This document shows, one piece after another, positions 1 through 7,200 of a stretch of 12,240 nt of DNA (position 1 is its first letter; each line of letters begins with the position of its first letter). The notes beneath the pieces are model-generated. The model saw nothing but the letters and a program-made list of their open reading frames with translations, was not told the origin of the DNA and did not search any database. The position numbers were made by a program, and so were the translations under genes. This DNA is from Baffinella frigidus. Taxonomy: Eukaryota; Cryptophyceae; Cryptomonadales; Baffinellaceae. Location of the stretch: NCBI GenBank assembly GCA_026770585.1, contig MU646351.1, positions 789,986 through 802,225 on the forward strand. The letters run 5' to 3'.

Positions 1-143
1 TATTACACTCACATCGAAGGCCACACCCGCCTCACTCTTGAGGAGACGGACAGAATCTACAAATGAGCTCCCCGGAACTACCCATAGGGGTTGAACCGAG
101 CCCCTAATACTTCGGAGTTCCCCACCGACCCATACTGCCCATA
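1..143. repeat. Family H repeat copy and flank
   Basis: Bases 1-66 (TATTACACTC, later CACCCGCCTCACTC and ATCTAC) match 5640-5706 at roughly three quarters identity. The remainder to 143 is unremarkable. No exon was recognised. Confidence 0.55.
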
Positions 144-276
144 AGAGAGATTGATAATTTATTGCCAAACAACCAGCGTCAGCGCCGCACATGCTCGACG
201 CATTGTGCCAGTACTGTACCCCGTGTCGGCCGCTCATACGAGCATTTTCCGGATGGATTCTATCTCCACCTCCTAC
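144..276 (+). mobile_element. Family E short element, copy 1
   Basis: About 133 bp from AGAGAGATTGATAATTTATT to CTCCACCTCCTAC, close to the copies at 602-733, 2903-3033 and 4566-4698. No clear target duplication at this copy. It faces the 602-733 copy in inverted orientation. Confidence 0.75.
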
Positions 277-344
277 GGCCACACCCCACTCCAAACTTGC
301 AGGCAGGCTCTGCGTGCCGCCCGTGGGTCCTTTGTTCAGGGGGG

Positions 345-441
345 CTTGATGAGATCCGAAAGGAAGCATGGCCTTTCTACAGAACCAGTTCCGGTGTCCG
401 CCTATGTTGGGAGCTCGAAGAACCTAAAGGACCTCAAGGAT
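345..441 (+). repeat. Family A repeat
   Basis: Begins CTTGATGAGATCCGAAAGG and ends GAACCTAAAGGACCTCAAGG, with the core CCGGTGTCCGCCTATGTTGG. Same sequence as the many other A copies here. Confidence 0.85.
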
Positions 442-499
442 CCACACGCTCAGACTGTCCTTTGTTCCAACAGTCTTTGAGGCACCTTCCAATCTAGGC

Positions 500-571
500 T
501 TCCTGTGGATCCTTTCCACGAAGGTGTCCACCTACGCTGGGAGCACTCAAAACCTCAAGGACCAAAAGGAC
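500..571 (+). repeat. Family A repeat, diverged
   Basis: Contains AAGGTGTCCACCTACGCTGG and CAAAACCTCAAGGACC, a degenerate A core between the inverted E copies. Confidence 0.55.
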
Positions 572-601
572 TGTTGGAACATTTACTTTGGAGTCCTCAT
601 A

Positions 602-733
602 GTAGGAGGTGGCGATAGAATCTATCCGGAAAATGCTCGTATGAGCGGCCGACATGGGGTACAGTAAGTGGCACAATGCGTAGCATGTGCGGCGCTGACG
701 CTGTTTGTTTGGCAATAAATTGTCAATCTCTCT
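602..733 (-). mobile_element. Family E short element, copy 2, with 13-bp target duplication
   Basis: Reverse-orientation E copy from GTAGGAGGTGGCGATAG to CAATCTCTCT. It is flanked on both sides by the perfect 13-base direct repeat TGGAGTCCTCATA (589-601 and 734-746), showing that it moved as a unit. No terminal inverted repeats are evident, so a SINE-like or other non-autonomous element is possible. Confidence 0.85.
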
Positions 734-746
734 TGGAGTCCTCATA

Positions 747-935
747 ACCTTGCATCTGCATCTTTAGGCGCCCTTAGAGCCATTAGGTGTCCTTAGAGCC
801 GACTTCTTCTTGTTTTTTAGTACTCTCGATGCAGGTCCTAAATCAGGCCATTGGGCCTTGAGTTGAGTGATACAAAAGTCTATGAGCCGACTCCCAGAAC
901 CTAAAGGTTTAGTCAATCTGAGACTATTGGAACCT
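747..935. other. Non-coding stretch upstream of exon 1 echo
   Basis: Holds small tandem similarities (TTAGAGCC twice at 774-800) and CAATCTGAGACTATTGGAACC at 914-934, repeated at 1040-1060. No exon or element recognised. Confidence 0.5.
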
Positions 936-969
936 CAGGTGGTGCCGAGGTGTGCGCCAGAGACACACT
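936..969 (+). pseudogene. Acceptor-side echo of epimerase exon 1
   Basis: CAGGTGGTGCCGAGGTG and the following bases match 1161-1194 over 34 bases with four mismatches, including the CAG acceptor. In frame it reads VVPRCAPETH against VVRRYAPETH in the exon. It is cut off before ASSSSVYG. Confidence 0.75.
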
Positions 970-1163
970 GCCCACGCGTGTGCCCAGCCCGCTAAGGGGC
1001 TCACGCGTGAATCCTTTCTGCATGACCCGCGTGGCTCAGGCAATCTGAGACTGTTGGAATCTCATACGCAAACACTTATAGTTTATAACCTGGAGTCAAT
1101 GAAATTTAATACACAGAACGAATCCAGTTTATGAATTATAAATGTTTCCATATGGAATCGCAG

Positions 1164-1238
1164 GTGGTGCGGCGGTATGCGCCAGAGACGCACTTGGTGT
1201 TCGCGTCGTCCTCTTCTGTCTATGGCTCCAACTTCAAG
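1164..1238 (+). CDS. Epimerase exon 1 (in this window)
   Basis: 25 codons, phase 0 at both ends, starting VVRRYAPETHLVF and followed by ASSSSVYGSNFK. ASSSSVYG is the conserved strand carrying the catalytic Ser/Thr region of extended SDR epimerases. The acceptor is CAG at 1161-1163. The exon ends in AAG followed by GAACAG, so the donor would be GA, not GT. This end gives exact family spacing when joined to RPFSEED of the next exon. An alternative GC donor three bases later would add one or two residues. An echo of its 5' end lies at 936-969 and echoes of its 3' end lie around 1396, 1479 and 1680. Confidence 0.85.
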
Positions 1239-4200
1239 GAACAGCCCCTGAATGACCAACCAGTAATGATCAATCAGTAATCAATCGGTAATCAGTGATT
1301 AATCAGTAATCCGTAGCCAATCAGTAATCAGTAATCGATCTGTAATCAGTAATCCCTGAACCAACCCGTGAGGGCGTGTCTCGATGCAACGTCAAGGAAC
1401 ACCCCCGATCGCCCAATCCGTTATAATCACTCAGTGACTAGTAGCGTCCCCCTCTTCTGTCTATGGCTCGAACCTCAAGGAACACCCCCGCACACCCAAC
1501 CAGTAATAATCAATCAGTAATCAATCAGTCATCAGTGATTATTAGTAATCCGTAGCCAATCAGTAATCAGTAATCGATCTGTTATCAGTAATCAATCAGC
1601 AATCCGTAACTGGAGTAATCAATCAGTAATCCGAAATCAACCAGTATTCCCGTGAGGGCGTGTCTCGATGCAACCTCAAGGAACGACCCCGCGCACCCAA
1701 CCAGTAATCATAAATCAGTAATCAATCAGCAATCCATGAGTAATCCGTAATTAATCAGTACCGCGTGCCCGCATTCGAGCCTGCCCTATGCAGCAGAGAG
1801 AGATTGGTATTCTATTGCCGAACAACTAGCGCCAGCACCGCACCTCGCACGCCCCGTAGGACGTGCTGCCCTTACGCATATGTGCTAATTACTGTGCTCC
1901 GTGTCAGCCGTATGCAGCAGAAACTCCGCTTACCACACGTGCACTCGCGTGAACATTGTGGGTACGAGGAGAACTCCGACGTTACACCTAGCCAGAGATG
2001 CAACTAAGTCTCTTTGCGATATTGTAGTTCCTTCAATTATGACATTATCTGGTGCTACTGTCTTTCTTAACGTCAAAGTTCCCCTCCAACCCACACTTGA
2101 TGAGATCCGAAAGGAAGCACGGCTTTCCCGCAGAACCAGTTCCAGTGTCCGCCTATGTTGGGAGCTCGAAGAACCTAAAGGACCTAACGGACAAATAGAG
2201 GCCCTTCTCGGAGAAAGACCGCGTGGACCTTCCGGTAAGCCTGCACGGCGCGACGAAGCGCTGCGACGAACAGAACGCGACGTTTCGTTTTCGTGGTACT
2301 AACTCAGTGTGTGGGACCTGGTGACACGCAACTCCTCGTCCACGCTTCAAGGTTTCCACATCAAATTAAAAATGAGACTTGTAACAAAACTTCTGACGTA
2401 TGTCCTGGCGTGGCAGAGGCTCTTCTCGGAGGAGAACCGCGGGGCGACCAAGCGCTGCGACGAACAGAACGCACCGTTTCGTTTTCGTGGTACTAAAGCA
2501 GTGTGTGGGACCAATGCGACTTGCAACTAAACTGTTATCCGAAAAGAAGCATGGCTGCTCTGCAGATAGGTTCCATTGTTCGCCTATGGTGGGAGTGAAA
2601 AGAAGCTAAAGGACCTAAAGGAACTTCCGACGTATGACCTGGCGTGGCAGAGGCCCTTCTCGGAGGAGGATCGCGTGGACTTGCCAGTGAGTCTGTACGG
2701 CGCGACGAAACGCTGCGACGAACTTCTCGCCCGGTCCTACTTTGCGAGTCACGGCGTGCACTCTACAGCGCTCAGGTGCGAGCGATCCACTTAGTCCAGC
2801 CTTGAGGGACCAGTAGGCGCATACGCCCTACGGTAGGGCCCTAGGACCTGCCTAGGACCGAGTCACGGCGTCCACTCTACGGCGCTCAGGTGAGAGCGAT
2901 CCAGAGAGATTGATACTTCATTGCCGAACAACCAGCGTCAGCGCCACACATGCTACGCATTGTGCCACTACTGCACCCCGTGTCGGCCGCTCATACGAGC
3001 ATTTCCCGGATGGGTTCTAACTCCACCTCCTACAGAGCGATCCACTTAGTCTAACCTCGTACACTGTTCCAACCTCACACCTCCTAAGACCACTCAAGGG
3101 GGCGGCATTCAGAAATCGAGCCGTGATTCTTGATTTTCACGTCCCTATAACCCTTAAGTGGCGAGGCGGTCAAAATCGACCGCCAAGAGGTCCTAGGCAG
3201 GTCCTAGGGCCCTAAGGTAGGGCGTATGAGCCTACAGGTCACTTGCGATAAGAAGTGGCCTCAGGTGATCTACTTAGTGCGGTCCACTCCACCAGCCCTC
3301 AAAGTGGGAGCAAATCTTCTTGATTAAGACCTCTGATTTGCACCTCAGGCTGCCGGATTCCGGCGGCCTCCAGTACAAACTAAGGGGGTTAAAAAAGGCG
3401 CCTTGCTCCCACTCTGAGGGCTGGTGGCTTCTAGCCAGGCACACCTCCTAACACCACGCAGAAACACTCATGTGGCGTGCCGTCGTGGGCCACACTGCCC
3501 TAAGCATCATACGCTTTCTCGGCATTCAGATCGCCAAATTGCACTGCCAGCCAGGATGTTTTACCTTAAGTCAATAAACCTGATCCTTGGTAGCAAGGTG
3601 CCATCTCGTTTAGATGGACCGGCTCTGGGAGCCGGCATTTGACTTGGGGCTGTTGTTTTCAGGGGGAGTCGACTTAGGCGAAATGTTGTGGCTCGGAGTG
3701 GATTGAGCTCACCTCGCGAGCGTTCACGGGATCGCAGATTCTTCACGGTGTACGGCGAGTGGGGGCGCCCGGACATGGCTGCTGCTGCCTTCGCTTTCCG
3801 CATCGACCGCGGTCACCCCCCATGCCACACAGGGGACAACGAAGGGATTTCCGGGCAGGAAATGCCCGAGTTTCCGTTCCCCTTATCCGTAGGAACCTCC
3901 CTATGTCCCTACGGGTTGCCTACCGTAGGGTCCTGGGTCTTATCGCTCAGGGGTTGTTCAAAATCCCTTTGAAGTCTGCATGGCTGCTGCTGCCTTCGCG
4001 TTTCGTATCAACCGCGGTCACCCCCTATCCCTAAGTGGCGAGGGGGGTCCCAATAGACCCCCTGAGGTCCTAGGCAGGTCCCAGGGCCCTACGGTAGGGC
4101 GTATGCGCCTACTCGCCACTTGATGGATACCGCCTTCGAAACATTGGTAATCCCTCATGCCTGGCGCATCGTAGCGCTTTGGGGATACAACCCCGTGTAG

Positions 4201-7200
4201 GATGACCGGGGTAACTTTTCACGGGGTTGTATCCCCAGACACCACTCAACGGGGGGTCTGATGTGATCCTTTAGGTCCTTTAGGTTCTTTCAACTCCCAA
4301 CATAGGCGGACACCGGAACGTATCCTGCAGAGAGGCCGTGCTTCCTTTCGGATCACATCCGAAAGGAAGCATGGCTTGTCTGCAGATAAGTTCCGGTGTC
4401 CGCCTATGGTGGGAGTTCAAAGAACCTACAGGACCCAAATGACCATATCGCATGCCACCCTCGAAACAGTTAGCAAACGTGAAATGAGACGATGAATGTT
4501 TGGGCCGTGGAATCTGAAAGGTTGTCGCTGGTCGTAAAGCTTCTGCCGGGGGGGTGGGCGCGGTTAGAGAGATTGGTAATTCATTGCCACACAACCAGCG
4601 TCAGCGTCGCACATGCCTTCCGCATTGTGCTACATACTGTACCCCGTGTCGGCCGCTCTTACGCGCTTTTCCGGATGGATTCTCTCTCCACATCCTGCTG
4701 GGCGCGATTATGAAGCGTGTGGGGGTTGGTCTCTGGCGGCAGGACTGGCAATCAGGGTTAACGACGGAGGCTCGTCCATCCGGGATTTCACCTACGTCGG
4801 GGACATCACCGCAGGTAACGTGATCGGCCAACCTGTGGGAAGTGTCCTTTAGGTCCTGTAGGTTCTTCGAGCTCCCAACATAGGAGGACACTGGAACTGG
4901 TTCTGCAGAAAAGCCATGCTTCCCTTCGGATCACATCAGGCCCCCCAGTGCAGAGGATCGCAGCAGAAACCGGCGAAAGGGTATCCTCATCGGGTGTGTA
5001 TGGGAACTTTTGTATACCTTCACACACCCGACGAGGATACTGTGGGCAGGACGGGAACTCCACCCCCGCCTCTGGGAGGGGAACTCCGAACAACCTGCAA
5101 TGTCAACATAGCCGTAAGTAGTTGCGAGGTCCTCTTAGTGGTCATAAGTAGCCAGGAAGGAGGGGAGGGAGTGTATTCTCCTCTGCTCTCAGGTAACGTG
5201 ATCGAAAAACGTCGGTCTTGTCATACGCTGTGGGGAGGAGAACCCCAAGACTGTAACCCTAAACCGTAATCTTTAAACCATAACCCCTACACCCTAAACC
5301 CTAAACCCTAAACCCTAAATCCTGAACTTTATACCCTGAACTCTAAACCCTAAACCCCGAACCCTAAACCCTAAACCCTAAACTCCATCTAGGCTCATCT
5401 TGTAGCCTAGGTGCCCTGAGAATCTACATACCCTCATGGCACAATTGGCAGGGACCAACCGCATAAAGAGTTATCCCTTAAGTGCACAGTAGGCGCATAC
5501 GCCCTACCGTAGGGCCCTAGGACCTGCCTAGGACCTCTTGCGGGTCAATTTTGACCGGCTGGCCACTTGAGGGATACGCAAGGTTACAGGAGCATGGCGA
5601 CCCCGCCTTTCACGGGTGCTTTGGTGCTTTGGTGCTTTGTATTACACTCCCATCGAAGACCGCACCCGCCTCACTCGTGAGGGGGCAGACACAATCTACG
5701 GATGAGATCCTCGACCCCACCCACTCTCTCTCTCCCCCCCCCTCTCTCCCTCTCTCCCTCTCTCCCTCTCTCCCTCTCTCCCTCTCTCCCTCTCTCTCTC
5801 TCTCGACCCCACCCATCCGGGTCCGGCCGAGCTCCCTTTCCACGCACCCGTTTCCTTGTATCGACGTCGTCGATGACATTGTTCGGGTGTGGCGCATGTC
5901 GTGTGGGTATCGAAACTCATAACCGTGTGCCCTGCGAGCCTGAATGTGATCCGAAAGGAAGCATGGCTTTTTTGCAGAACCAGTTCCGGTGTCCGCCTAT
6001 GTTGGGAGCTCGAAAAAACCTAAAGGACCTAAAGGAACCTTCACACCCACGTGTCACGACGCCTGGCGATGGGGGCCTATGAGGCACCTGCTCATCCCGG
6101 GAATATGCTCGAACACCCAAACGTAATCATGCCCTTTCTACAGAACCAGTTGCGGTGTCCGCCTATGTTGGAAGCTCGAAGAATCTCAAGGACCTAGAAA
6201 GAGTGGGGATGGCAAAGCGCCTCTCTCTTGCAGGCTGATCGCTGAAGCAAGCCACCGTTGTCCTTTTCACCCGGGTTTCCGGTGGCGAGATAAAGAACCA
6301 GAACACAAAAAACAGGGATTGTCGCCGCAGCTGTGGGATCCACTAATCCTGGCCACCGTGGCCACTTATGGCGATAAGTGGACCCTACTAAGTGGACCGC
6401 ACTAAGTGGATCCCTCTTACAGGGATTGTCGCGGCCGCCGCGTACCGCGCCCCAGTGGACCCCTTGCCGAATAAGGCCACCAAAGGCCGTCCCGTCCCTC
6501 AGGTCCCCGCGCCACCTCTTATGGGTAGTATGGGTCGGTGGGGAACTTCGATGTATTGGAGGAATTTGATGTTGCCCAAATGCCCCGCCCCACCTTGCGG
6601 GGTTTTAGGCTCTAAGTGATTACTAAGGGCACCTAATGTTGCAAGGTTATGAGGCCTCTAAAGTAGATTCACTTAGGCTTTCAAAGTAGATTCACTTAGT
6701 GGTGTCTCGTTATTTCTGTTTTTGCGAGTGAACCCCCTGGGGGTCCACTTAGTGGTCATAAATAGCCAGGTGTTAGCCAACTAGGAATGCCTCTTAAGAG
6801 CCGTGTTTGGATGTGTATGGGACATCACATACCCATCGAAACACACCTCAAGCTGGGTCACCGTGAATTGCTTTCAGGAGCTACGGAATGTGCCCCCTCT
6901 CACCTACAGGGAGGTAAAGGGTGTCAAGACATGCGTGTTGGTCCCATCTGACTAGCATGCCCTGAACCTCAGCGACTACCCCTGCGTGCGTACCAAAGTG
7001 TTTTGACACAGGGGCTGTCTCGCGTGATCTCGGAGCTGTCAGGTGGTCAACCTCGGAGGAGGGAGTCCTCTCTCTCTCTCTCTCTCGCTCGCTTTCTCTC
7101 TCGCTTTCTTTCTCTCTCTCTCACACACACACACCTACAGCGACTGCCTCAAAGTTTCTCAGGTGTTCACCCCTAAAGGGGCAGCCTCGGATTTCTGAGG

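Larger units (their letters stand above)
1239..2650 (+). other. Intron 1 (putative GA-AG)
   Basis: 1412 bases starting GAACAG and ending GGCAG. Holds three donor-side echoes of exon 1, a TAATCAG-type tandem array, a degenerate E copy, two A copies and two truncated copies of exon 2. The 1916-2095 stretch has no recognised content. Confidence 0.7.
2776..3737 (+). other. Intron 2
   Basis: 962 bases, GTGCGA to GATCGCAG. Contains a truncated B copy, the exon 2 donor-side echo split by an E insertion, a B element, and an unclassified stretch 3251-3737 with CCACCAGCCCTCAAAGTGGGAGC (first 20 bases at 3290) inverted near 3400-3425. Confidence 0.85.
3812..4742 (+). other. Intron 3
   Basis: 931 bases, GTCACC to GGCGGCAG. 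Contains a partial B-like stretch near 3890-3945, the exon 3 echo, a B element, a D hairpin, an inverted A pair and an E element. Confidence 0.85.
4815..6422 (+). other. Intron 4
   Basis: 1608 bases, GTAACG to CTTACAG. Contains two full and one partial A copies, a hairpin, a telomere-like tract, a B element, an H copy, a CT microsatellite and the exon 5 echo. Confidence 0.82.

Noticed and set aside
144-733. Composite transposon bounded by inverted E copies
   Set aside because: The right E copy has its own 13-base target duplication, so it inserted independently of the left one.
1-1163. N-terminal NAD-binding exons of the epimerase
   Set aside because: I searched for a GxxGxxG segment and for the HLAA-type strand in all frames and found none; the stretch is mostly E and A repeats.
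1245-1765. CRISPR array
   Set aside because: Repeats are short, variable and contiguous, without uniform unique spacers, and the gene context is eukaryotic.
5193-5269. Exon starting at CAG|GTAACGTGATCG (reads NVIEKRRSCHT)
   Set aside because: The match to the exon 4 donor looked like an exon, but 6423-6502 fits the family and both phases, so 5190-5204 is better read as an echo.
5551-6082. Ser/Pro/Leu-rich open frames on both strands
   Set aside because: They are created by the CTCTCTCC microsatellite.
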